From Acidobacteriota bacterium (GTDB taxonomy: Bacteria > Acidobacteriota > Blastocatellia > UBA7656), in contig JBBPIG010000013.1 in the NCBI GenBank assembly GCA_038040445.1, forward strand, positions 62,001 through 126,000: 64,000 nt of DNA. Direction: 5' to 3'. Below the pieces are notes generated by a model. It worked only from the letters and a program-made list of their open reading frames with translations. It did not search any database and was not told the origin of the DNA. The position numbers were made by a program, and so were the translations under genes. Position 1 is the stretch's first letter. Each line of letters opens with the position of its first letter. Shown in pieces: positions 50,496 through 61,411 of the stretch.

Positions 50496-50537
50496 TCCAG
50501 GTGCGGCCATTGATGTCTTTCAAATCGGAGTTTCACT

Positions 50538-51614
50538 TTGGACAATTTAGTCTTATCAAACATTTTCTACCGTAAGACCCGAACGGTGACAACGATGGCG
50601 GGAGTGGCGTTAGGCGTAGTCCTCGTCGTCCTCACCGTCGGGATTGCTCACGGCTTCTTGCACGATCAAGGCAGGCGCAACGCCGCCGTCACGGCTGAAA
50701 TCATTTTCGGGCCGCCGGGCTCGACGTTCGGTCTGAGTCTGAATCCAACGCTGTCGCTGCCCCTGAACCTGGCAGGCGAGATCCGATCTATCGACGGCGT
50801 AAGCGCGGTTGTTCCGGTCGGCCAGTATCTAAGCGGCCACGTCATTGACGGAATCGATTACGACTCGTTCACGCGTGTATCCGAACTGCGGGTAGTGGAA
50901 GGACGCCCTCTTCAATCCGGGGACGAAGCTATCATCGATCGCATTCAGCAGGAGCAGCGAAATTTGAAGGTGGGCGACGAGATGGACGTTTTTAATCGCC
51001 CTTTTCGCATAGTCGGCATATTTGAGCCCGAATCACTCGCACGAATAAAGGTACCGCTGACGACGATGCAACAGTTCTTGAATCGTCAGCTATGTTCGAT
51101 GTTGCTGGTGAAGCTCGCCGATCCGTCGAGGCAGGAAGAGGTGGCTGCGCAGATCAAAGAGGTCTTTCCGGAGCACAGCGTGACGCTGACTCGCGATCTG
51201 CCAATACTGATTGGGCGAGGCATTCCGGCGCTTCAAACGTTCTTAACGGTAGTGATCGCGCTGTCCATCATGGTTAGCTCGCTGGTCATTCTGCTGACGA
51301 TGTACACGACGGTAGCCGAGCGGACGAGACAAATCGGGGTGCTCAAGAGCCTGGGCGCTTCAAAAGCGTGGATCGCGGCCGACATCGAAAAGGAGGCCCT
51401 GCTGATAAGCGCGTTGGGTGTGCTGGTAGGCTCGCTGGTGGCGGTCGCCGGCAAATACTTCATCACTCATCTGACGCCGCTCAGTGTCGAGCTTGAGCCG
51501 CTGTGGTTGTTCTATGCGCTCGCGCTAGGATTGCTGGCGGGAGGGTTGGGCGCGCTTTACCCGGCGCTTAGAGCAGCAAACCTGGACCCGGTCACGGCAC
51601 TCGCCTATGAATGA
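50538..51614 (+). CDS. ABC transporter permease (MacB/FtsX type)
   Basis: 358 residues from TTG 50538, with GGAG at 50527-50530. Four membrane segments: TTMAGVALGVVLVVLTVGIA near the N-terminus (about 18-38), then about 235-262 (FLTVVIALSIMVSSLVILLTM), about 290-310 (LLISALGVLVGSLVAVAGKYF), and about 325-345 (LWLFYALALGLLAGGLGALYPAL). The large extracytoplasmic MacB-periplasmic-core domain lies between the first and second (about 45-220). The end motif YPALRAANLDPVTAL is typical of FtsX-like permeases. Partner ATPase is not in the window. Acts in the inner membrane in export or lipoprotein-related traffic; substrate unknown. Confidence 0.92.
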   Translation: MDNLVLSNIFYRKTRTVTTMAGVALGVVLVVLTVGIAHGFLHDQGRRNAAVTAEIIFGPPGSTFGLSLNPTLSLPLNLAGEIRSIDGVSAVVPVGQYLSGHVIDGIDYDSFTRVSELRVVEGRPLQSGDEAIIDRIQQEQRNLKVGDEMDVFNRPFRIVGIFEPESLARIKVPLTTMQQFLNRQLCSMLLVKLADPSRQEEVAAQIKEVFPEHSVTLTRDLPILIGRGIPALQTFLTVVIALSIMVSSLVILLTMYTTVAERTRQIGVLKSLGASKAWIAADIEKEALLISALGVLVGSLVAVAGKYFITHLTPLSVELEPLWLFYALALGLLAGGLGALYPALRAANLDPVTALAYE

Positions 51615-51759
51615 CGGCGTTCAGCGTTGCGCGCAGGAAGCGACGATGTGAACAGCACGCGCGCAGAGACGTGCTCACCCTGCGCTTCCTGCTCTTTTCG
51701 CTCCTAGCACGCAGTCCTACTGTCCTGTAATATCACGCCTGGAACGTCAAGGAGTCCCG

Positions 51760-52305
51760 ATGTATTGCCCGAGTTGCGGCTCAAACAATCAAGCTGAAGT
51801 GAAGTACTGCACGCGATGCGGGACCAACCTCGGAGTCGTGTCCGAAGCGCTCACCGGCAAGATTGCAGGGAATTTGGGGACCGATGAACGTATGGCGAAG
51901 TTGATGAAGGACTATTACCGTGGCCGGCGCGACACAATCACCGGCGCCGTTCTCATTCCGGCCGGGCTTTTGATCATGGCGATCATGGCGTTCGCGGGAA
52001 TGAAGCCCATCGGAGCGTTCTTCATCATTTGCTGGATGTTCTTCTGGGGAGCGGCGGCGCTCGCGGGCGGGTTGGGGAAATGGATCGCCTCTCGCACTGA
52101 GATGAAATCGCTCGGATATGGTTTCCAGAGCCAGTTCCAAGGCGCGCCTTTGCAGCAAGGTGCGCCGGCCGGTCGAGCGGAATTGCCGCCTGGCGGTTAC
52201 TCGACCGGGCCTGTCGGTCCCGGCAGCGTCACCGAACAGACCACTCGGCAACTCGATGCAGGCAGATATACGCGCCCGCCCGAACACGAGCAAGAACCGA
52301 GATAA
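51760..52305 (+). CDS. Zinc-ribbon two-TM membrane protein, paralogue 1
   Basis: 181 residues. The zinc ribbon MYCPSCGSNNQAEVKYCTRC (C-x2-C...C-x2-C) is at the N-terminus, a helix (DERMAKLMKDYYRGRRDTI) follows, and two membrane segments are at about 66-82 and 88-110 (AVLIPAGLLIMAIMAFAG; AFFIICWMFFWGAAALAGGLG). The C-terminal 60 residues are Pro/Gly-rich and end in a VTEQTTRQL-type motif. The same order is found in the next two paralogues. Cytoplasmic zinc ribbon with membrane anchor, of unknown role. The paralogue at 52316 starts 10 bp after the stop. Confidence 0.85.
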   Translation: MYCPSCGSNNQAEVKYCTRCGTNLGVVSEALTGKIAGNLGTDERMAKLMKDYYRGRRDTITGAVLIPAGLLIMAIMAFAGMKPIGAFFIICWMFFWGAAALAGGLGKWIASRTEMKSLGYGFQSQFQGAPLQQGAPAGRAELPPGGYSTGPVGPGSVTEQTTRQLDAGRYTRPPEHEQEPR

Positions 52306-52315
52306 GGAGGCAAAC

Positions 52316-52846
52316 GTGTACTGTCCAAGCTGCGGCTCAAACAATCAAGAGGACGTGAAGTTCTGCAATCGATGCGGTACGAACCTTGCCGTCGTCTCTG
52401 ATGCGCTTGCCGGGAACCAGACGGGCGCGCTTGAAACAGACGAGCGGGTGGTGAAGCTGCTCAAGGACTACTACCGCAGCCGGCGGATGACGATCATCGG
52501 GGGTGTTGCATCGTTGATCGCGCTGTTCAAGTTGACGATTATCCTCTTGATTGGCTTCCCCGAGAAATTGATGCTGCTGGCGGTACTGGCAGGCTGCCTG
52601 TTCCTTTACGGGATAGTCTCGCTGATGTGGGGATTACATAAGTGGAACGACTCGAGCAGCGAGATCAAAGCGCTTGGGATCTCGCCGCCCAAAGGAAAAA
52701 GGTTGGCGGCAGCGCCGGAGCAACTGCGACTCGCGGCCGAGCAGGCGAGCATAAGCACGCCGCGGTTCACGACCGACCCGATCAAGATTCCGGGCAGCGT
52801 CACTGAAAAGACGACGCACCTGCTCGAGGAGCGCGATTACAAGTGA
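52316..52846 (+). CDS. Zinc-ribbon two-TM membrane protein, paralogue 2
   Basis: 176 residues from GTG 52316, with AAGGAGG at 52304-52310; the frame stays open upstream but overlaps paralogue 1. VYCPSCGSNNQEDVKFCNRC is followed by TDERVVKLLKDYYRSRRMTIIGG, then membrane segments VASLIALFKLTIILLIGF and LLAVLAGCLFLYGIVSLMWG. The end GSVTEKTTHLLEERDYK aligns with the other two. Overlap of the start with the stop of paralogue 1 is nearly complete (10-bp spacing), implying one transcript. Confidence 0.87.
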   Translation: MYCPSCGSNNQEDVKFCNRCGTNLAVVSDALAGNQTGALETDERVVKLLKDYYRSRRMTIIGGVASLIALFKLTIILLIGFPEKLMLLAVLAGCLFLYGIVSLMWGLHKWNDSSSEIKALGISPPKGKRLAAAPEQLRLAAEQASISTPRFTTDPIKIPGSVTEKTTHLLEERDYK

Positions 52847-52851
52847 CTTGT

Positions 52852-53100
52852 GTCATCGGGTAGTGTCCTAATCTTGTGTTGATATTTGTAGGTGCCCTGG
52901 CGTACGACCGATGACGGGCGACGGAATATTTGGACTGCGGCGGCCTTTGTGCGTTGCCGCCGCTTTTGGTTATCGCCCACGAAACGACAGAAAGCGGTGT
53001 CAACGCAAAGACGCCACCGCAGTCCAAATACGCGCTCGCCGGATAGTGTCCTAGTCGACCAACACAAGATTAGGACACTACCTGTCATCGGTGGTCTATG
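52852..53100. mobile_element. MITE-like nested inverted repeat
   Basis: The outer arms are 52859-52880 (GGTAGTGTCCTAATCTTGTG then TTG) and 53069-53091, its reverse complement (CAACACAAGATTAGGACACT then ACC). The inner arms begin at about 52928 (TTTGGACTGCGGCGGC) and end at about 53032 (GCCACCGCAGTCCAAA), with extended matches between them. A second copy of TAGTGTCCTA is near 53044. The two arm pairs enclose about 20-80 nt with no coding capacity. It may be a non-autonomous element, inserted between paralogues 2 and 3 of the zinc-ribbon genes. No target duplication could be seen with confidence. Confidence 0.6.
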
Positions 53101-53220
53101 AGTTCTTAAGAATTGCATTGCCAGCGCCGCATAGACCACGGATGGAAACTGATTCGGCCGATTTGCGCGGATACTCCTCCTTCACGCGGCACGGGTTCGA
53201 GGTTCACATCGGAGCTTGAT

Positions 53221-53775
53221 ATGTACTGCCCAAACTGCGGCTCAAACAACCAGGCGGAGATAAAGTTCTGCACGAGATGCGGAACGAATCTCAACCTAGT
53301 CTCGGAAGCACTCAGCGGTAAGTCCGCAACTCCGTCCCAGCTCGACGAGCGGATGGTGAAGCTGCTCAAGGACTACTATTCGAGTCGCCGATCCTCTCTA
53401 ATTGGAGCGATCACGCTTCCCCTTGGCCTTGCGCTCTTAACGGCGATGTTCGTGACCGGCTTCCCCGAGCATTTGATGGTGTTCGCGTTGCTCGGACTTG
53501 GGCTGACGATCTACGGCGCAATCGCCGGCATCTGGGGAATCGAGCACTGGATAGACTCGACCAGCGAGATGAAGGCGCTCAATATTGCCGTACCGACCCA
53601 CTCATTACCTGCCGCTTCGAGAGATAAACTCGACACCTCGCGGATCACGTCAATTCCCACCCTGGTTGAGCGCTACTCGACTGATCCCATCGATCCCGGC
53701 AGCGTCACCGATGGCACAACCCGGCAGCTTGAAGGGCCGGCTCCTAAACGATCCGCGGAGTTGCAGTCAGAGTAA
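53221..53775 (+). CDS. Zinc-ribbon two-TM membrane protein, paralogue 3
   Basis: 184 residues from ATG 53221. MYCPNCGSNNQAEIKFCTRC is followed by LDERMVKLLKDYYSSRRSSL, then membrane segments IGAITLPLGLALLTAMFVTG and LMVFALLGLGLTIYGAIAGI. The C-terminal end GSVTDGTTRQLEG matches the others. It is the third of three tandem paralogues but is set apart by the inverted-repeat element at 52852-53100, so it may use a separate promoter. Confidence 0.87.
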   Translation: MYCPNCGSNNQAEIKFCTRCGTNLNLVSEALSGKSATPSQLDERMVKLLKDYYSSRRSSLIGAITLPLGLALLTAMFVTGFPEHLMVFALLGLGLTIYGAIAGIWGIEHWIDSTSEMKALNIAVPTHSLPAASRDKLDTSRITSIPTLVERYSTDPIDPGSVTDGTTRQLEGPAPKRSAELQSE

Positions 53776-53885
53776 GTCGTCGGGATCAGAGTCAATCGTT
53801 GTCTCGCAAGGTCTGTCGTGCTTAGCAGGAAGTCTTTCGGGAAATCAGATTGACCCGGCCGCGAACAACTACGTATCATCCCGGT

Positions 53886-54173
53886 ATGAGTAAGCCACTG
53901 ATCATCGAGGACGAACCGCTGACTCCTGAGCTGGCGCGAGCGTTTGAGAACGCGAGGCGCAACCTGCTCTGGTTCGACGCGCACGTCGAAGAACTAGAGG
54001 TCTACAAGCGGTATCGCGGCCGTTACGTCGCCGCGGCTGGCGGGGAACTGTTTGTCGCGGATACCGCCAAAGAGGTCAGAAGGCTGGCTCTCGAAACCCA
54101 TCCCGATGATCTGGCGCACACATTCAACGCGAGAGCTGAGCCGCATCTCTGCAGGCGCCCTCTCTCAGATTGA
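53886..54173 (+). CDS. DUF5678 protein, first copy (frameshifted C-terminus)
   Basis: 95 residues. The DUF5678 core is RYRGRYVAAAGGELFVADTAKEVRRLAL (about 45-72, shown as YRGRYVAAAGGELFVADT). The N-terminus MSKPLIIEDEPLTPELARAFE is almost identical to the second copy at 54656. After DDLAH this copy reads TFNARAEPHLCRRPLSD, whereas the second reads [18 protein letters not shown] deletion of about seven bases explains this shift. The gene downstream in the second copy (a retropepsin-like protein) is missing here. The core is intact, but the module looks decayed. Confidence 0.7.
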   Translation: MSKPLIIEDEPLTPELARAFENARRNLLWFDAHVEELEVYKRYRGRYVAAAGGELFVADTAKEVRRLALETHPDDLAHTFNARAEPHLCRRPLSD

Positions 54174-54244
54174 AACTCGTTAATCCAGCCGTTAATATCA
54201 CTGCTTACCGAGGCAGCGCTTGCTTCGCAAAAGACCACCCAGCT

Positions 54245-54589
54245 ATGAGTGCGACAGAAGAACTGACTAAGGCTACTGCGGAACAAATCCAGCGCCTATG
54301 CGATGAGATTGTTCGCTGTTTTCATCCTGAGAGAATCATCCTCTTTGGCTCTTACGCCTATGGTGACCCGTCGCCCGACTCTGACGTGGACCTTCTGGTC
54401 GTTATGCCATTTGAAGGAAGCTCACGTGAACAAGCTGCGAGAATTCGGAGCCTGATCGATACGCCGCTCGCCCTCGATCTTCTTGTTCGAAGCCCGAACC
54501 AGATTTCTGAACGCTTGGCAATGGATGACTTTTTTATCAGCGAAATCACGAAGCAGGGCAAGGTGCTTTATGAAGCCCATCACGCTTGA
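54245..54589 (+). CDS. MNT-type nucleotidyltransferase domain protein
   Basis: 114 residues from ATG 54245. The nucleotidyltransferase signature is FGSYAYGDPSPDSDVDLLVV (about 40-59): the G-S dipeptide, then D-x-D, which binds metal and nucleotide. MNT proteins pair with HEPN partners as toxin-antitoxin systems; the MNT partner AMPylates the HEPN toxin. Here the following frame starting at 54570 (MKPITLEWVDKARG) is a HEPN beginning that stops after 17 residues. So this MNT protein is probably without its partner. Confidence 0.85.
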   Translation: MSATEELTKATAEQIQRLCDEIVRCFHPERIILFGSYAYGDPSPDSDVDLLVVMPFEGSSREQAARIRSLIDTPLALDLLVRSPNQISERLAMDDFFISEITKQGKVLYEAHHA

Positions 54590-54623
54590 ATGGGTCGACA
54601 AGGCCCGCGGGAAAACGGATTGA
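54570..54623 (+). pseudogene. Truncated HEPN-domain remnant
   Basis: ATG 54570 opens MKPITLEWVDKARGKTD and meets TGA at 54621. The start MKP-x-T-x-E-W-x-x-K-A is typical of HEPN proteins that follow MNT genes. The stop lies where the duplicated DUF5678 segment (from about 54606) begins, so the insertion or duplication of that segment probably cut the gene. The ATG lies inside the MNT gene, which ends at 54589, an overlap of 20 bp usual for such pairs. Confidence 0.6.
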
Positions 54624-54655
54624 CCCCGCTAGCGACGACTACGTATCATCGTGCT

Positions 54656-54943
54656 ATGAGTAAGCAACTTGTCATCGAAGACGACCCGCTGACGCCCGAA
54701 TTGGCACGGGCGTTTGAGAACGCGAAGCGCAACCGATTATGGTTCAACGAGCACGTTGAGGAGCTTGAGGTCTACAAGCGGTATCGCGGCCGTTACGTCG
54801 CCGCGGCTGGCGGGGAATTGTTTGTCGCGGATACCGCCAAAGAGGTTAGACGGCTTGCTCTCGAAAACCATCCCGATGATCTCGCGCACGTGCGATACAT
54901 TCAACGTGAAAAACTGAGCCGAATCTATGCTTGTCATCGGTGA
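54656..54943 (+). CDS. DUF5678 protein, second copy
   Basis: 95 residues, MSKQLVIEDDPLTPELARAFENAKR, with the same core YRGRYVAAAGGELFVADTAK as the copy at 53886 but with the full C-terminus [17 protein letters not shown]. About 85% identical by eye. Its end overlaps the next start (54927) by 17 bases, so it is coupled to the retropepsin-like gene. DUF5678 proteins are small and of unknown function but often lie beside such genes in Acidobacteriota and Cyanobacteria. The DNA 54606-54655 upstream also matches that upstream of copy one. Confidence 0.75.
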   Translation: MSKQLVIEDDPLTPELARAFENAKRNRLWFNEHVEELEVYKRYRGRYVAAAGGELFVADTAKEVRRLALENHPDDLAHVRYIQREKLSRIYACHR

Positions 54944-55370
54944 GTGGTTGATTTGCGAGGATGGCGTCATAAGACCGACCCTTGCGGGCGTGGTGCGTAC
55001 TTCTGATGGCCAGATGGTTGACGTTCCCTTTCTCCTTGATGCTGGAGCTGATCGCACGGTCTTCAGCGCAGACTTCCTTGACTTGCTAGTGCCTCTTCAA
55101 AACACCGAGGTCGACCAGATTCGTCTCGCCGGTGTGGGCGGTAGCGTCTCTTCAATCACAATCGAGACAGCAATCGGTTTCATCCGCGACGACGGGAGAG
55201 TCGCAACCGTGCGCGGCCAGTTCGGTGTGTTTACAGAAGGTGAAAGCGCTGAGTTGTCAGTGCTGGGCCGCGATGTGACCAACAATTTCGCCGTCATTTA
55301 CGATTATCCCAATCGCGCGGTCGTTTTGCTCGCGCTCCCGCATTACTACGAGATCAAGAGACCATCCTGA
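54927..55370 (+). CDS. Retropepsin-like aspartic protease
   Basis: 147 residues. The retropepsin signature is [13 protein letters not shown] (about 33-45), where the catalytic Asp follows two hydrophobic residues; usual enzymes have D-[TS]-G, here D-A-G. The flap-like [11 protein letters not shown] follows. The C-terminal [16 protein letters not shown] resembles the second hydrophobic-Gly motif. It is cytoplasmic by lack of signal. It is coupled to DUF5678. The Asp-Ala-Gly change may lower activity. The module with DUF5678 is duplicated just upstream but there lacks this gene. Confidence 0.75.
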   Translation: MLVIGEWLICEDGVIRPTLAGVVRTSDGQMVDVPFLLDAGADRTVFSADFLDLLVPLQNTEVDQIRLAGVGGSVSSITIETAIGFIRDDGRVATVRGQFGVFTEGESAELSVLGRDVTNNFAVIYDYPNRAVVLLALPHYYEIKRPS

Positions 55371-55380
55371 CAACCATCAG

Positions 55381-58593
<3,213 letters not shown>

Positions 58594-58679
58594 AGATTAT
58601 TCAGCGAGGCCACCGCATTGGAGTCTAGCGTTACTACCGAGCAGGTCTCAAAGCTTAAACTGCATCCCTTCCAATTCGG

Positions 58680-59377
58680 TCACAGTTGTCGCACGACACA
58701 TAAGACACTTGTCATTTGCCGCGAGCGTGGAAACATCCATGAAGATACTACCGCACTTGAGCCGCCAACAATCAGTCCCGGCGACCATGCCGCAGGGAAT
58801 GAGCCCGGAAAAATAAGCGATCTCGGCTCATTCTGCAACAACGAGATTGGTTGACTTCCAAAGAATGGCACATCACTCCTTTCCGATGATTTGCGCAATT
58901 CTGAGACTTGACTCTCAAGCTTCTTCTTTTCTGCTTTGCTGATGTTCAGTTGCGAGATAGCTTTCTTCAATTCCGACTCCTTGCCCCTAAGCTGAGACCA
59001 CGTTTCGGCCAAATGCGTAGTTTGTTCAGCAATATACCTACAAGATCCGTGATACGCTTCCGATAGTTTGATGCCGTAGTTTTCGATTTCGGTCTCTCTA
59101 GCTTCTTTCGAATGATCTTCTCGTTTCGAATGATCTTCTCGACGAGGTGTTCGGGGTGTTTAAGACGAAGTTTAAGCGAGTGAACAGCCGGCAGTGTCGA
59201 GAGTCGGCTTACGATGTAATCACCGGTTGCTTGCAATTCGCTACCCGAGCTTACGTGGAGACTATAAATTCTTTCCAGGTCGTCCCAGCTGAGGCCGGTT
59301 TGATCAAATTCTTCCTTGGTAAACGAGTACCGCTGCAGGAAATTGGCTTGGTCTAACTTCAACGGTGTTTCGCTCAA
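58680..59377 (-). pseudogene. RelA/SpoT-domain protein with an internal deletion
   Basis: The N-terminal frame (ATG 59377, ending at 58967) begins MSETPLKLDQANFLQRYSFT and continues WDDLERIYSLHVSSGSELQAT, SLKLRLKHPEHLVEKIIRNEK and RKRITDLVGI, as in RelA/SpoT-type synthetase proteins. In these proteins RITDLVGIR is followed by the catalytic core. Here the sequence jumps to a second frame that reads THLAETWSQLRGKESELKKAIS, the usual coiled C-terminal end of the family. The core between (about 150-200 residues) is missing. So the gene is a deletion remnant and cannot make (p)ppGpp. The 58594-58679 interval just before it is empty. Confidence 0.65.
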
Positions 59378-59674
59378 TGTCTCCCTCCTCGAAGGTCGTC
59401 TAGCTCCTTACGCCTCAAGCCCCAATCCTCCATATCCCGGGTTCAAAGCGTACAGTTCGTTACATGCGTTCCGCAAGTGGAGACGTCCGGCCGCAGGTTG
59501 GGTGCCAAGCTTGCAACAGGCCGCCCAGCGCACTGGGCTACGGAGCTTTCCAGAAAGGCAGATGCGTGATTCGGTTCACCCATTCATCCGTGTCGGACGC
59601 CAACCAGATCAAAAGGAGTTCCTGGCAAGTGCGTGACTCTCCCGGTTGAGACTGGCACCGGGAAGATACGCGGG
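59378..59674. other. Gene-free stretch
   Basis: About 300 bp between the RelA/SpoT remnant and the small zinc-ribbon gene. A possible small hairpin GGCCGCCCAGCGCACTGGGC near 59519 is seen. The region reads weakly in several frames but no frame has a ribosome site or family signal. Confidence 0.3.
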
Positions 59675-59902
59675 CTATGGGGCACTAGGCTTGTACTTTT
59701 CGTGGTAGCTGGTGCAGCCAGAGTCACAAGTTACCCACCGCGAGCCCGCCTCGGGCAAGTCAGTGACGACGAGCAGATGATTGCACTTCGGGCAGCGCGC
59801 TTTCACCTCAACGCCCTCGCTAAAGGCCAGGAGGGCTTCGAAGACCTGCTCCATCTCTGGGTGTTTCGCTAAGACCTGTTCGGGAATAGTTTGCACTGCC
59901 AT
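59675..59902 (-). CDS. Small zinc-ribbon protein
   Basis: 75 residues. MAVQTIPEQVLAKHPEMEQVF is followed by a helix, then a zinc-ribbon-like C-x2-C (RCPKCNHLLVVTDLPEAG) and CDSGC. The pairs C-P-K-C and C-D-S-G-C are spaced for a small metal site. Function unknown. The ATG lies 83 bp inside the end of the neighbouring helical gene, so the two share one transcript. Confidence 0.6.
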   Translation of the reverse strand: MAVQTIPEQVLAKHPEMEQVFEALLAFSEGVEVKARCPKCNHLLVVTDLPEAGSRWVTCDSGCTSYHEKYKPSAP

Positions 59903-60176
59903 GAGAGTCTAGTACCTCATAACCAGGTTCGGATAGGTTTCCATGTTGTTGCCGGTAGAAAGCATTAAGCCGGCGCAGCCGCGCCTGAAGCTCGGTCACA
60001 TAAGCTTCGCGATCACGACGGAAAGCCTCTTCGGTTTCTTCCATCTGAGGCGCCATATCTCGGCAGAGCGAAAGGTAGATGCTGACGCTCTGCTCGATTG
60101 TGAGCTGCTCGGCAGAACGGCGTTCTTCTCGCGCGGCTTTATCCCAGCCTTCGCATAGTGTTTTCAACTCCCGCAT
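59820..60176 (-). CDS. Small helical protein of unknown function
   Basis: 118 residues. MRELKTLCEGWDKAAREERR starts a helical, charged region (about 1-80: AEQLTIEQSVSIYLSLCRDM; EAFRRDREAYVTELQARLRRLNAF). The last 38 residues (HGSANYSRTGLSETPRDGAG) are low complexity and overlap the next gene in another frame, so the true protein may end earlier, for example by a lost stop. It is associated with the zinc-ribbon gene. No domain recognised. Confidence 0.55.
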   Translation of the reverse strand: MRELKTLCEGWDKAAREERRSAEQLTIEQSVSIYLSLCRDMAPQMEETEEAFRRDREAYVTELQARLRRLNAFYRQQHGNLSEPGYEVLDSHGSANYSRTGLSETPRDGAGLRSPPGL

Positions 60177-60235
60177 ACGGGCTTGATTATGTCAGTTCTC
60201 TCTTTGAGTCAGCTTGAGAAGCCGCTTGGGGCATT

Positions 60236-61132
60236 TTAAGAGCTCTTAGGGTTCTTCAGTCTCGCCGCCTCGACGACCTGCCGAATGGAATCGATGACCA
60301 ACTCAGGCTGATCGCGATGAATCAGGTGGCCGCTCTTCTCGGCAAAGATATGCTTGCTTCGGCTTGAGCGTCGCGCGAGGTCCTCTTGCAGCTTGATCCG
60401 CAGCTCTTCTCCCTTCGGCGCCAGCGAACGCAACTGAGGCGGGTAATCGTCCGGATTGTAGGATGTCTTTCCGCGCGACAACACGACGAGCGGCACCCTG
60501 GTGCGCCAATTCGCGGCTTGCATCTCAGCGTTGCTCTTCTCCAAGTCGATTTGCGTAACTCCCAGTAGTCTTTTACCTCCGCGAGCCTCCATTTCTTTTC
60601 GAGTCTCCGCTGGTAACATCGCGAGCCACCTAGCGGTCTCTTCCTCGTGAACCGAATCGACGAGCACTATGCCGGCTACATCTTTTGGATAGAGGCTGGC
60701 ATACATTCGCACGATGAGTCCGCCAAGAGAATGACCCACCAAAACGAGGCGTCCGGTCACCCCTGACTTAGAAAGCAGGAGGTGCAATTCGCGAGCTATC
60801 TGCGAGCTTGTCGTGGGCTGTTGCGGGGACGGATCACTCTTCCTCATTCCGGCTCGGTCATAGGAACAGACTCGTGTGAACTTGGCGATTTCAGGTTGAA
60901 TGTTGCTCCAGGTTTCCGACGAGGCATTCAACCCGGCTTCCAAAACCACAGTCGGGCTGCCGATGACCGCTTCTCCTGAACAATTGATATAGAGTTTGCG
61001 ACTACCAAGGTCAATCATACTACCCGCGGAAGATTTCTGAGTGGGAAAAGCATTGTGAGGACTGGCGGGGGTACCGGCTAACGGGACGGTTAGGATCGTG
61101 AGCAGGCACGCCGCGACTAATGTGAGTCTCAT
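60236..61132 (-). CDS. Secreted alpha/beta hydrolase
   Basis: 298 residues from ATG 61132; the 13-codon longer start at 61171 would precede the signal peptide. Signal MRLTLVAACLLTILTVPLAG. Nucleophile Ser in VLVGHSLGGLIVRM (S135), oxyanion-region VVLEAGLNASSETW (about 62-75), and catalytic His near the end in EKSGHLIHRDQPEL (about 275). An acid is probably in the LSRGKTSYNPDD segment or nearby. Typical of the alpha/beta hydrolase_1 family acting on esters outside the cytoplasm. Single gene on the minus strand; upstream is the nucleoside transporter gene, divergent. Confidence 0.9.
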   Translation of the reverse strand: MRLTLVAACLLTILTVPLAGTPASPHNAFPTQKSSAGSMIDLGSRKLYINCSGEAVIGSPTVVLEAGLNASSETWSNIQPEIAKFTRVCSYDRAGMRKSDPSPQQPTTSSQIARELHLLLSKSGVTGRLVLVGHSLGGLIVRMYASLYPKDVAGIVLVDSVHEEETARWLAMLPAETRKEMEARGGKRLLGVTQIDLEKSNAEMQAANWRTRVPLVVLSRGKTSYNPDDYPPQLRSLAPKGEELRIKLQEDLARRSSRSKHIFAEKSGHLIHRDQPELVIDSIRQVVEAARLKNPKSS

Positions 61133-61411
61133 GGACTTGTCTCCGTCTAGATCCGCACGTTGCGATATCATAGCCCATCCTTGTTGGACACCTCCACTCC
61201 GCCGATTGTGCTTGCGAAGCAGTCTTGCGCTGGAGCGCCCGTACTTTCTTGACTGTGTGTTGGAGGGTGCAAAGACATTTCAAAGACTCTCGCCTTAATT
61301 TTTCCGAGCCTATTTGTCGAACGGCCGATTAATCTGTAAGCCGTTGGCCTTCGGCGTTGATATCTTGTAATCTTCGGCCTCGCGCCAATTCAACACAGAA
61401 GGCGAGCAAGC

